Shown here piece after piece: positions 1 to 6,439 of a stretch of 9,843 nucleotides of DNA (positions within the stretch are counted from its first letter, which is position 1; every line of letters starts with the position of its first letter). Made by a program: the position numbers and the translations under genes. The DNA is from Opitutia bacterium. GTDB lineage: Bacteria > Verrucomicrobiota > Verrucomicrobiia > Opitutales > Seribacteraceae. The notes under the pieces were generated by a model. The model worked only from the letters and a program-made list of their open reading frames with translations. It had not been told where the DNA came from and ran no database searches. The stretch lies in contig NZLE01000068.1 of NCBI GenBank assembly GCA_002692605.1, positions 4,548-14,390 on the forward strand. The letters run 5' to 3'.

Positions 1-1514
1 CCTTCCTGCAAAGCTTCCCAAAACGCATGATCCGTGGACCACCATCGAACGTCAGCGGCGCGCTCGAACAAATTGCGGTCAATTAAATCGATCGCCTGTT
101 TGCTGAAGTTCTCCAAAGCCTTGAGGTTTTGCTCAAGCATGTCCGAGGACATTTCGGATAAAAGCTCCTCCATTTTTCCGGTAGTGGAATTCCCCGTGGT
201 CGTAATCTGATCAAAGATTGGTATGAAACTGGTTCCCGCCTTACCCAAATCCGTTGCGAGAATGATTCCGTTAATCGAGATCAATTGAATGTCACCCTTA
301 TTTCTTTGAATTTCGCGATAAGTTTGCTGATTTCTTTCCGGGATCAATTTTGAATTCATCAATTCCTGGGGGGATATGCCGTAATCCTCATTGGTCATGG
401 ATCTTTCAAACATGGCTGACTCGGGAAGAACCAAATGACTGGTCCATCCAAGACCTTTGTATTCGTCAAATCCCTTGCTTTTGTGGGAAACAATCAGAGA
501 ACGATTTCCACAAACCACACCGGTCGAAACAATCACTTCGCCCGCGCTTGAAAGATTGCGATGATTACGCGGAAGATCAGCGATCTCTCCACTGGGTATG
601 AAATTCTCATCACTCGAACAGATGACTTTTCCCTCTTTGTTGGTAAAGAAAGAGAACCAACCTTCCAAAGTTCGTTCATTCGCATCCTTGGGAAGATAAT
701 CATTCAAAATTATTTGGGATTCCCCCTGGAAATCGAATAAGACGCCCATGGCGCCAATAACTTTTCCCTGCTCGTCTCCATCCGCTCGAAGAGCAGTCGA
801 ATACACCAAAGCGTCCATATCCTCCAATTCCGAGCTGGAAACGTCCTGAACGAAGTATTCGGTTCCGTCTTTGGTTTCCAAGGCTCTCTGGAACCACTCT
901 TCCTTGGATACGTTCATTCCAATGACATTCGATCGTCGGTCCGCATTGGAATTGGCGATAATCACTCCGTTCGTGTCTGCAATCACCAGATCGCGATACA
1001 AAGTGTAAGAGTTACGAATGTCCTCGAGACGGGTACAGGCAAGCTCTACCGCTTCCCGGAGAGCCTTGGAACTGGAATCGGAGGCTTTTCCTTTTCCCGA
1101 GCCCTTGGAATTATTTGACAGAGTGATGCATTGCCAGAAGGCCTTTTCCAAGGCCCACCAACGCACATCGCAGGTTCTCTCCAATAAGTTTCGCTCGATC
1201 ATGTCGATTTTGATCATTGCGGTTGACTGGGATATTGACTGGGAAGAGGTTTGCTTGGCTCGGTATAGTTGATCGAAGAAAACTTTGGTAATGGTGATCA
1301 AACTATTGGAAAAGAATTCCACTTTCTCCATCAAGTCATTGATTTGCTTTTGCTTCTGGGGGTCGTCGCTCACCTCCAAAGCCTTGCACTTGCCTTGATT
1401 GCATATGGGGAAAATCTCCTGCAAATGACTCACGATCATATCATAGGCCGCCCGATGCTCGTAAGTTATGATTGGGTTATAGATATTGAATTTGATGTTT
1501 TTTGCCTCGCTCAT
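1..1514 (-). CDS. Soluble Cache/PDC sensor protein of a chemosensory operon, with duplicated RNL-ER-DVRWW motif and degenerate MCP-like segment (partial, 3' end off window)
   Basis: Reading from the ATG at 1514, 504 codons stay open to the window edge, so the C-terminus is missing. No signal peptide or membrane helix is visible, so the protein should be cytoplasmic. Residues 1-106 are mostly helical, with C38 and C43. Residues 107-120 carry ERNLLERTCDVRWW, and a second copy, DRNLFERAADVRWW, sits at 479-492. Between them, residues about 160-262 look like a Cache/PDC sensor domain (DLVIADTNGVIIANS, then EWFQRALETKDGTEY, then KVIGAMGVLFD). Residues 285-365 may be a second sensor lobe. Residues 408-450 resemble the MCP signalling tip in a degenerate form (LISINGIILATDLGKAG). 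The start overlaps the cheW stop (ATGA), indicating translational coupling. By inference it is the dedicated input protein for the adjacent CheA/CheW. The ligand is unknown. A diverged receptor and a helper scaffold are both possible. Confidence 0.8.
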   Translation of the reverse strand, partial: MSEAKNIKFNIYNPIITYEHRAAYDMIVSHLQEIFPICNQGKCKALEVSDDPQKQKQINDLMEKVEFFSNSLITITKVFFDQLYRAKQTSSQSISQSTAMIKIDMIERNLLERTCDVRWWALEKAFWQCITLSNNSKGSGKGKASDSSSKALREAVELACTRLEDIRNSYTLYRDLVIADTNGVIIANSNADRRSNVIGMNVSKEEWFQRALETKDGTEYFVQDVSSSELEDMDALVYSTALRADGDEQGKVIGAMGVLFDFQGESQIILNDYLPKDANERTLEGWFSFFTNKEGKVICSSDENFIPSGEIADLPRNHRNLSSAGEVIVSTGVVCGNRSLIVSHKSKGFDEYKGLGWTSHLVLPESAMFERSMTNEDYGISPQELMNSKLIPERNQQTYREIQRNKGDIQLISINGIILATDLGKAGTSFIPIFDQITTTGNSTTGKMEELLSEMSSDMLEQNLKALENFSKQAIDLIDRNLFERAADVRWWSTDHAFWEALQE

Positions 1515-1987
1515 GATAAAAGGTCCGGGGTTTCGTGAAGGTTTAGAATTTTGGAAGGTTCGAGAATGATGATAAAGGAATCACCACGACGAACCACATG
1601 CTTGTAAAAAGGGTGAACCATATTTGCGGGAACCGCCTGCAGTTCTTCGTTTTCCACCCGAATGACGTCCGAAATACGATCGACGTGTATCCCAATATTG
1701 TCCGGGGCAGTTTCCATAACCGCATCCGAATCCGCCACTTCCTTCAATTCGGAATTGTTCTTGAATATAAAGATTCTGGATTCGTCCGAAGGTTCGATTT
1801 TGGATTCCTCGAAAGCCAATCCCAGATTCACGATGGACACGACCTTACCCCGCAAATTGATCAAACCATCAATCACTTCGGGAGCCCCTCGTACGGGATG
1901 AAATTTGAAGGATCGCCCAATCTCCAGGATACAGGGGATCGGAACCGCCATTTGGGTCTGTCCAAGATAAAAAGTTGAATAGAGCAT
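1511..1987 (-). CDS. cheW: CheW-family chemotaxis coupling protein
   Basis: A 158-residue single-domain protein, the usual CheW length. CheW links receptor tips to the P5 domain of the CheA kinase in cytoplasmic signalling arrays. The family signature is clear: RGAPEVIDGLINLRGKVVSIV at residues 33-53, including the conserved N44-L45-R46-G47. It is followed by the second beta-barrel half (IGIHVDRISDVIRV at 98-111, then the VVRRGDSFIIILEPSKIL stretch). There is no receiver or extra domain. The ATG at 1987 is supported by an unusually good ribosome binding site inside the last codons of cheA. The gene starts 4 nt after the cheA stop, and its own stop overlaps the start of the downstream sensor gene, so the three proteins are probably made in linked amounts. 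Because CheA already contains two CheW-like domains, this free CheW is likely the adaptor for the neighbouring sensor. Confidence 0.93.
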   Translation of the reverse strand: MLYSTFYLGQTQMAVPIPCILEIGRSFKFHPVRGAPEVIDGLINLRGKVVSIVNLGLAFEESKIEPSDESRIFIFKNNSELKEVADSDAVMETAPDNIGIHVDRISDVIRVENEELQAVPANMVHPFYKHVVRRGDSFIIILEPSKILNLHETPDLLS

Positions 1988-1991
1988 GACC

Positions 1992-4652
1992 TTATTCCTC
2001 CACTAAAAAACGTTCCACGGCTCGAAGGATATTCTCCTTGTTGGTTTTGATCGCATATCCATCAAATCCCGCCTCAAGCGCCTTTTCTCGACTTTCCTCT
2101 TCGGTGAAGGAGGTCAGGGCGATTACCGGAATTTTCGACAGTTTTTCAGCTGATTTCATCGTCTTTACAAGTTCGTAACCATCCATGACCGGCATCACGA
2201 TATCGGAAACCACCAAGTTGTAGTAATTGGGTCTTTCCATTAGTAAATCCAAGGCTTCCTGTCCGTTATTGGCCAAAGTGACCCGGAAACCCACGGATTC
2301 GAAATAGGTCTTTTCCAAATCTCGGAAAAAAGGCGTATCCTCCACTACGAGCAGGCGGTCTTTTTCCGGTTTCCCCTCCAGATCCGTTCTCTTGAACCGA
2401 TCGGGAGAAACCTGTTCCGCCAAACTGAAAAGATCCACCAGAAAGGTAATTTTCTCCCGAATGGTAGTGATTCCAAGGATTGCCGCTTCATTGATCGGAG
2501 GACTATCGAGATTAAGCCGGGTATGAACCGACTCCTCGATCGACGAGGCAACGATGCCAACTTCGAAATCCTTGATCTTCGGAGTGATTATGTAAAAGGT
2601 TTCCAAATCTTCCGGCAAAGGTTCGAGGGTCAAATACTTGTCCAAATAAAGAAGAAGAATATTCTTACCCTCAAGATTGATAAAATGATTGTCGGCGACG
2701 TTTTGTATTTGCCCAACTTCGATCTGCTCAACTTTGAAAACAAGGGACAATGGAATGGCCAGTTGTTCATTTCGGGAATAGCGGAAGACGAGCAAGTCCT
2801 GTTTTTCCTGCATATCCAGAATTTGCATCTCCTCGAAAGACTTGGTCGATTGTACGCTCGTTTCCAAGTCGTGAATATGAAGCTTGTGACTCTGGCAAAT
2901 TCCATTGGCGCTCAAAACCATGGCAACGTCACTGTCTCCCAAGATCGAACTGCCGGCATAAAAGGTATGACTGCTCAGGATTTGAGCAAGTGGTTTGACC
3001 ACGATCTCTTCGGTGTGATCTATCGAGTCAATCAGAAGACCAAATTGATTTAGCCCGGAATGCAGGACCAGAAAAAGAACCTCACCTGTCTTTGATGACA
3101 ATCTCCCGTCTTTTTCCACCTCTCTGCGGACGCCGGTGATTTCTTCCATCGAGAGAATGGGAATTAGGTTTCCGCGCAGTCGATAGACTTCCCGGTCCCT
3201 AATTTGTTCGATCTGGATTTCGTCCTCGGGTCTTACCAGGATGACCTCCTTCAATTCGGAATGCGGAACCGCATAACGATCCCCTTCGATGCGAACGATC
3301 AGGGATGACATAATGGTCAGGGTCGTAGGCAGATGAATGATGACTTTGGTTCCTGAACCCAAATTCGTTTCGAGGTCAATGGCCCCTCCAAGTTTCTCGA
3401 AGGTGGACTTTACCACATCCATGCCCACACCGCGTCCGGATAGGCTCGTAACCGCTTCCGCAGTGGACAAGCCGGGATGAAAGATCAGCTTGGCCGCCTC
3501 GTTTTCGCCCATTGCGTCCGCTTCGGTTTGGGAAATCACATTGTTGGCCACAGCCTTGGCCTTTACTTTTGCCGCATCAATGCCCTTTCCGTCATCCTCA
3601 ACCGTAATCACAACTTGTCCGCCCTCATGACGAGCTTGCAACCAAACCGTTCCTACCCTGTCTTTTCCCTGTCCGATTCTCGTTGAGGGATCTTCCAGTC
3701 CATGATCCGCGCAATTCCTGATCAAGTGAGTCAAAGGATCGGAAAGAGACTCGATGATACTTCGATCCAGCTCAGTATCTTCTCCCTTGATCACTAAATC
3801 AATGGGTTTGTCCAACTGCTTGGCAAGATCACGAACGATTCGTTTGAATTTGGTGAAAGTACCTCCGATCGGCTGCATTCGAGTCTGCAAAACCAGTTGT
3901 TGCAGATCCGAAATCATATGAGCCATGGCCACCAGATTGGATTTGTCATCCATCTTGGCAAACTGTCTAAGCAATTGGTTTCTCCCCAAGACAATTTCAC
4001 CGGTCAACTCCATTAGTTTGTTGAGCAGATCGACTTTGACCCGAATGGTCTCGTTCTGATTCACTGATTTTTCCGAGCGCGAAACAACCGGGCTTTTGTC
4101 CGACTTTTCGGCGGGAGCTTTTGCCTCCTCGGGTTTGGTTTTGGGGGTAAGGTCCTCAGGCGCGGAAGATTCCGAGGATTCATTCGATGGAGCTTTCTCG
4201 ATCGGAGTTTTTTCCTCGTCTTTTCTTTCCTCCGGCTCGACTTCGCTCGCCGAAGGGGAAGGAACCTCTTCTGAACCCGGGCCTCCCTCAACCTGCCTTA
4301 ATTCAGAACACAATTGATTGATATCGGAGTTGTTCCCATAATCCTCTGCCTCGTGCATTCCCTTGAGGGCATCGCATGCAGAATAAAAAGGTCCGAGCAT
4401 GTGATCCGCGTAAGGAAGTTCGCCTTCCCGAACCTTCATCAAAACATCTTCGAACACGTGAGAAAGCTCGGATACCTTGGTGAGTCCAAAAAAACCGCCA
4501 CCCCCCTTAATCGTGTGAACGGCCCGAAAGAGTTTATTCACCACATCCTGGGAAAATCCATCTTCCAGTTCCGCCAAACCATTTTCCAGTTCTTCCAACT
4601 TTTCCCCCATTTCCACGAGGAAATTCTTAAAGACTTCGTCTTCCGGATTCAT
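1992..4652 (-). CDS. cheA: Hybrid chemotaxis histidine kinase CheA with two CheW-like domains and a C-terminal receiver
   Basis: An 886-residue kinase, longer than a classical CheA of about 650. Domain order: Hpt/P1 at about 1-115 with phospho-acceptor H46 in AVHTIKGG; an acidic Pro/Ser/Glu/Lys-rich linker at about 121-200 in place of a recognisable P2; dimerisation P3 at 201-265; HATPase P4 with N-box LTHLIRNCADHG (308-318), DDGKGID (353-359) and SGRGVGMDVV (405-414). A CheW-like P5 follows at about 443-590 (RLRGNLIPIL at 491-500), then a second CheW-like domain at about 615-745. The receiver at about 765-886 has E771-D772, phospho-acceptor D817, T847 and K869. All kinase and receiver signature residues are present, so both activities are expected. 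The missing P2 and attached receiver suggest phosphotransfer within the protein, as known for FrzE-type CheA-CheY fusions. An in-frame stop just upstream supports the ATG at 4652, although no clear ribosome binding site precedes it. It heads the cheA-cheW-sensor operon. Confidence 0.95.
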   Translation of the reverse strand: MNPEDEVFKNFLVEMGEKLEELENGLAELEDGFSQDVVNKLFRAVHTIKGGGGFFGLTKVSELSHVFEDVLMKVREGELPYADHMLGPFYSACDALKGMHEAEDYGNNSDINQLCSELRQVEGGPGSEEVPSPSASEVEPEERKDEEKTPIEKAPSNESSESSAPEDLTPKTKPEEAKAPAEKSDKSPVVSRSEKSVNQNETIRVKVDLLNKLMELTGEIVLGRNQLLRQFAKMDDKSNLVAMAHMISDLQQLVLQTRMQPIGGTFTKFKRIVRDLAKQLDKPIDLVIKGEDTELDRSIIESLSDPLTHLIRNCADHGLEDPSTRIGQGKDRVGTVWLQARHEGGQVVITVEDDGKGIDAAKVKAKAVANNVISQTEADAMGENEAAKLIFHPGLSTAEAVTSLSGRGVGMDVVKSTFEKLGGAIDLETNLGSGTKVIIHLPTTLTIMSSLIVRIEGDRYAVPHSELKEVILVRPEDEIQIEQIRDREVYRLRGNLIPILSMEEITGVRREVEKDGRLSSKTGEVLFLVLHSGLNQFGLLIDSIDHTEEIVVKPLAQILSSHTFYAGSSILGDSDVAMVLSANGICQSHKLHIHDLETSVQSTKSFEEMQILDMQEKQDLLVFRYSRNEQLAIPLSLVFKVEQIEVGQIQNVADNHFINLEGKNILLLYLDKYLTLEPLPEDLETFYIITPKIKDFEVGIVASSIEESVHTRLNLDSPPINEAAILGITTIREKITFLVDLFSLAEQVSPDRFKRTDLEGKPEKDRLLVVEDTPFFRDLEKTYFESVGFRVTLANNGQEALDLLMERPNYYNLVVSDIVMPVMDGYELVKTMKSAEKLSKIPVIALTSFTEEESREKALEAGFDGYAIKTNKENILRAVERFLVEE
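1996..2001 (-). promoter_or_regulatory. Strong ribosome binding site for cheW within the cheA 3' end
   Basis: On the minus strand GGAGGA lies 8 nt before the cheW ATG at 1987 and overlaps the Val-Glu-Glu codons that end cheA. It is the only near-consensus Shine-Dalgarno sequence at a recognised start in this window, and it fixes the cheW start. Translation reading through the end of cheA probably hands over to cheW here. Confidence 0.75.
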
Positions 4653-4688
4653 TAGGGGTATTGACTAGGGTTAGGGGTTTAGAAACAC

Positions 4689-4704
4689 CTATGAAAAGAC
4701 ATAG
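4689..4704. repeat. Short inverted repeat next to the cheA upstream dyad
   Basis: CTATG at 4689-4693 pairs with CATAG at 4700-4704 across a 6-nt loop. It directly abuts the larger dyad on the cheA side. A 5-bp AT-rich stem is weak and may be chance. It is listed because the two palindromes together fill about 48 bp just before cheA. Confidence 0.25.
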
Positions 4705-4736
4705 TTATTCACAAGCAAAAAATCTTACGTGAATAA
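4705..4736. promoter_or_regulatory. Perfect 8-bp dyad upstream of cheA, candidate operator
   Basis: TTATTCAC at 4705-4712 and its exact reverse complement GTGAATAA at 4729-4736 flank a 16-nt spacer. Half-site centres are 24 bp apart, close to two helical turns, so a dimeric regulator could contact one face of the DNA. The dyad starts about 50 bp upstream of the cheA ATG, in the probable promoter or leader. It might instead form an RNA hairpin, but the long AT-rich spacer argues for a protein site. No specific regulator can be named. Confidence 0.35.
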
Positions 4737-4931
4737 GGCATTCCGGCATAAGATGGCTATCGCTTGTTACCCTGTTACTGGTGCGAATTTCATTGTTTTC
4801 AATGCAACGGACGACTGTTCCCTTCGGAGAAGACTGAAGCTTAATGGCATTTAAACGCACGCTTCAATCAAGCAACTCAAATATATGACCCAAACCGGAC
4901 CTGAAATCACCCAAGACTCGGGCAAGCAGCG

Positions 4932-5801
4932 CTATCGGTTGGTATGTTTCTCGATGAAGGCCCAGGTTCGCACTCCCCACTCCCCTTCGGTCATGCAGAT
5001 GGGGTTGTGGAGAAATTTCCTGCTCGGGTCTTTGCGGTTCAGGCAGCAGGAACCATCCGGGTAATCCGTAACCTCCTTGGGCAACTCCTCATACTCGTAG
5101 GAAATGCCCAACTTATCCAGAGACTCCCGGAAACCCCGGGTATTCAAGCCTCCTTGGACCAGTCGAAGGTTGAGAGATTTCCGGATTTCCTGGGTCCTTT
5201 TCCCATACTCGGGTACGTAATTTCTCGCAGTGGAATCCGTGAAACTGGTCCCTCCTCCCGCATCCAGAGCGACGGCGATGGAGAAAAGATCGAGGTGCCT
5301 GGCTCCCCAATAGATCGATCCGGCGGCACCCATGGAGAAGCCCATGATGGTCCGATGGCCTCGATTGGAGGAAAGGGCGTATTTCTTTTCCAGGTGAGGA
5401 AGCAGTTCCCTGAGAACGTTGGTTTCCGGCCTTTTTCCCTTGGCTCCGTCCCTCCACACCGTGCCCCCGTATTTCTCGGGAAAGACCACAATGAAATCAC
5501 CAATCGCGCCCGCTGTCCTGGCTGATTCGTAACTTTGCAGAACTTGGGCGGAAGCATTCCCTCCCCCCGCTCCATGAAGAAAAAAGATCAAAGGATAGGG
5601 TCCCTTGCGTTGATCGTAACCGGGTGGAAGATAGAGAGTGTAAATGATTTCATCCCCGGTCTTCGGCCCCTGGTAAGTCAGATTCTTCTGGTATTTGCCC
5701 TGATGAAGATCGGACTCCGCCCGAGCAGGCAAGGTCAACCATGCCAAGAGGGCTAAGCTCGAGGAAACGATAAGCATAGGCTTGGTGATGAGATGATTCA
5801 T
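4932..5801 (-). CDS. Exported alpha/beta-hydrolase-fold esterase-like protein, possibly missing catalytic residues
   Basis: A 289-residue protein with a typical signal peptide (hydrophobic residues 8-24, then PARA-ES, cleavage probably after A28), so it acts in the periplasm or outside the cell. The fold is of the esterase D/polyhydroxybutyrate-depolymerase type. YTLYLPPGYD is at 54-63, FFLHGAGGG with the probable oxyanion hole at 73-81, and the nucleophile elbow GFSMG at 154-158 with S156. Where relatives usually carry the acid (a G-x-x-D motif after a beta strand) it has VQGGLN at 215-220. Where the His is usual it has VTDYPDGSCC at 244-253; H265 is the nearest candidate. Three cysteines (252, 253, 269) could form a disulfide. 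Substrate unknown; a carbohydrate or polyester ester is possible. The ATG at 5801 fits the signal peptide but has no clear ribosome binding site. It lies upstream of cheA on the same strand but is probably a separate unit. Confidence 0.85.
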   Translation of the reverse strand: MNHLITKPMLIVSSSLALLAWLTLPARAESDLHQGKYQKNLTYQGPKTGDEIIYTLYLPPGYDQRKGPYPLIFFLHGAGGGNASAQVLQSYESARTAGAIGDFIVVFPEKYGGTVWRDGAKGKRPETNVLRELLPHLEKKYALSSNRGHRTIMGFSMGAAGSIYWGARHLDLFSIAVALDAGGGTSFTDSTARNYVPEYGKRTQEIRKSLNLRLVQGGLNTRGFRESLDKLGISYEYEELPKEVTDYPDGSCCLNRKDPSRKFLHNPICMTEGEWGVRTWAFIEKHTNR

Positions 5802-5870
5802 ATGTAGGCAAGTCTAAGCACGAGGAGATTTTCTCGCAAGTACTCATAAGTTGAGGCGATGCCTAAAACC

Positions 5871-5879
5871 AAAAAAAAA
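5871..5879 (-). other. Nine-base U-run (minus-strand transcript) after the small hypothetical gene
   Basis: A run of nine A on the plus strand would read as U9 in the minus-strand transcript, about 30 nt past the stop of the 5908-6369 gene. That position suits a terminator, but no stable GC-rich hairpin directly precedes it, so an intrinsic terminator is not established. The rest of the 106-bp gap to the esterase start holds only a small hairpin (GAGA-TTT-TCTC) near 5825. Confidence 0.2.
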
Positions 5880-5907
5880 CTAAATATGGATACAGGACTC
5901 TTGGAAC

Positions 5908-6369
5908 CTACAAGGCAGTCTGCTTTTCAAGTAGATCGGCGTAACTGCGCATGTAAGCGACCACGTCTTGCCTATCGTTTCTTTGCAGGTATCGAAATCC
6001 GCCGTCTAGGTTATCCAAAACCCGGCGGTCCGACAGGTACTCCAATTTCACAATGTCTTCGTGAGTGACTCCGTACCGTTCGATGGTGATGAAGATGTCA
6101 TCGACTTTGCATCCCGTTTTCGAACAGTAGTCCACCGCATGCTCGGACCATTCGTCGAGTTCGAAGTCGATGGACTCGACGATCTCAAAACTGCTCATAC
6201 CAGTGAGCGTTTGAATCAGATGACCGGCGTTGCAACGCCCCATGTGACCCCATTGGTATTCGACGTCGGGTTGCTCCAAGCGATCCGAGGTTTGGCGCAG
6301 AGCGTCGATCAAAACGAGTTTTGTGTTTTGAGAATTGATGGAGTACGTATCGTAATTATTCATGAGCAT
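5908..6369 (-). CDS. Conserved hypothetical protein with Cys/His-rich WGHMGRCNAGHL motif
   Basis: A 153-residue protein from the ATG at 6369. A second ATG at 6363 gives 151 residues, and an in-frame stop just upstream limits the start to this cluster. No signal peptide or membrane helix is seen, so it is probably cytosolic. Numbering from the second Met, a helical N-terminus is followed by YQWGHMGRCNAGHL at 36-49 (H40, C44, H48) and by YCSKTGC at 79-85 (C80, C85). These clustered Cys and His could bind a metal, though none is proven. The C-terminus is charged and helical (DVVAYMRSYADLLEK at 133-147). I recall similar uncharacterised proteins in Bacteroidota and other environmental bacteria, but no function is known to me. 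It follows the Sel1-repeat gene by about 70 bp on the same strand and may be co-transcribed. A plus-strand reading frame across this region looks like a shadow. Confidence 0.75.
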   Translation of the reverse strand: MLMNNYDTYSINSQNTKLVLIDALRQTSDRLEQPDVEYQWGHMGRCNAGHLIQTLTGMSSFEIVESIDFELDEWSEHAVDYCSKTGCKVDDIFITIERYGVTHEDIVKLEYLSDRRVLDNLDGGFRYLQRNDRQDVVAYMRSYADLLEKQTAL

Positions 6370-6439
6370 CAACTAATCAGTAAACCCCAAGACAATCCGT
6401 TTTCAACTTTCCAGGATTACTTTTTCCGCAAATCATATC

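Larger units (their letters stand above)
4653..4931. other. Gene-free interval upstream of cheA
   Basis: These 279 bases separate the end of the esterase-like gene from the start of cheA, both on the minus strand. No convincing ORF or RNA gene is visible. The gap is much larger than those inside the operon, so it likely holds the cheA promoter. I could not identify a convincing -35/-10 pair, nor a clear intrinsic terminator for the esterase gene. Two inverted repeats lie in the cheA-proximal half. A shorter imperfect repeat (TGAAGC ... GCTTCA) lies near 4834-4866. Confidence 0.6.

Noticed and set aside
4660..4680. TAGGGTTAGGGG resembling telomere repeats upstream of cheA
   Set aside because: Only about two units are present, in a bacterial promoter region; chance is sufficient.
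4915..4931. CCC-GGG pairing downstream of the esterase stop as a possible terminator
   Set aside because: The stem is only about three good pairs and no U-run follows.
4885..5063. Short plus-strand frame starting in the cheA-esterase gap
   Set aside because: It runs antisense into the esterase gene, has no ribosome binding site and no recognisable sequence.
4944..5525. A 193-codon plus-strand frame opposite the esterase-like gene
   Set aside because: The minus-strand frame has a signal peptide and hydrolase motifs; the plus-strand translation has no recognisable domain and looks like an antisense shadow.
5820..5836. CGAG-CTCG style hairpin just upstream of the esterase start
   Set aside because: The stem is 4 bp plus a wobble pair, too weak to call a regulatory structure.
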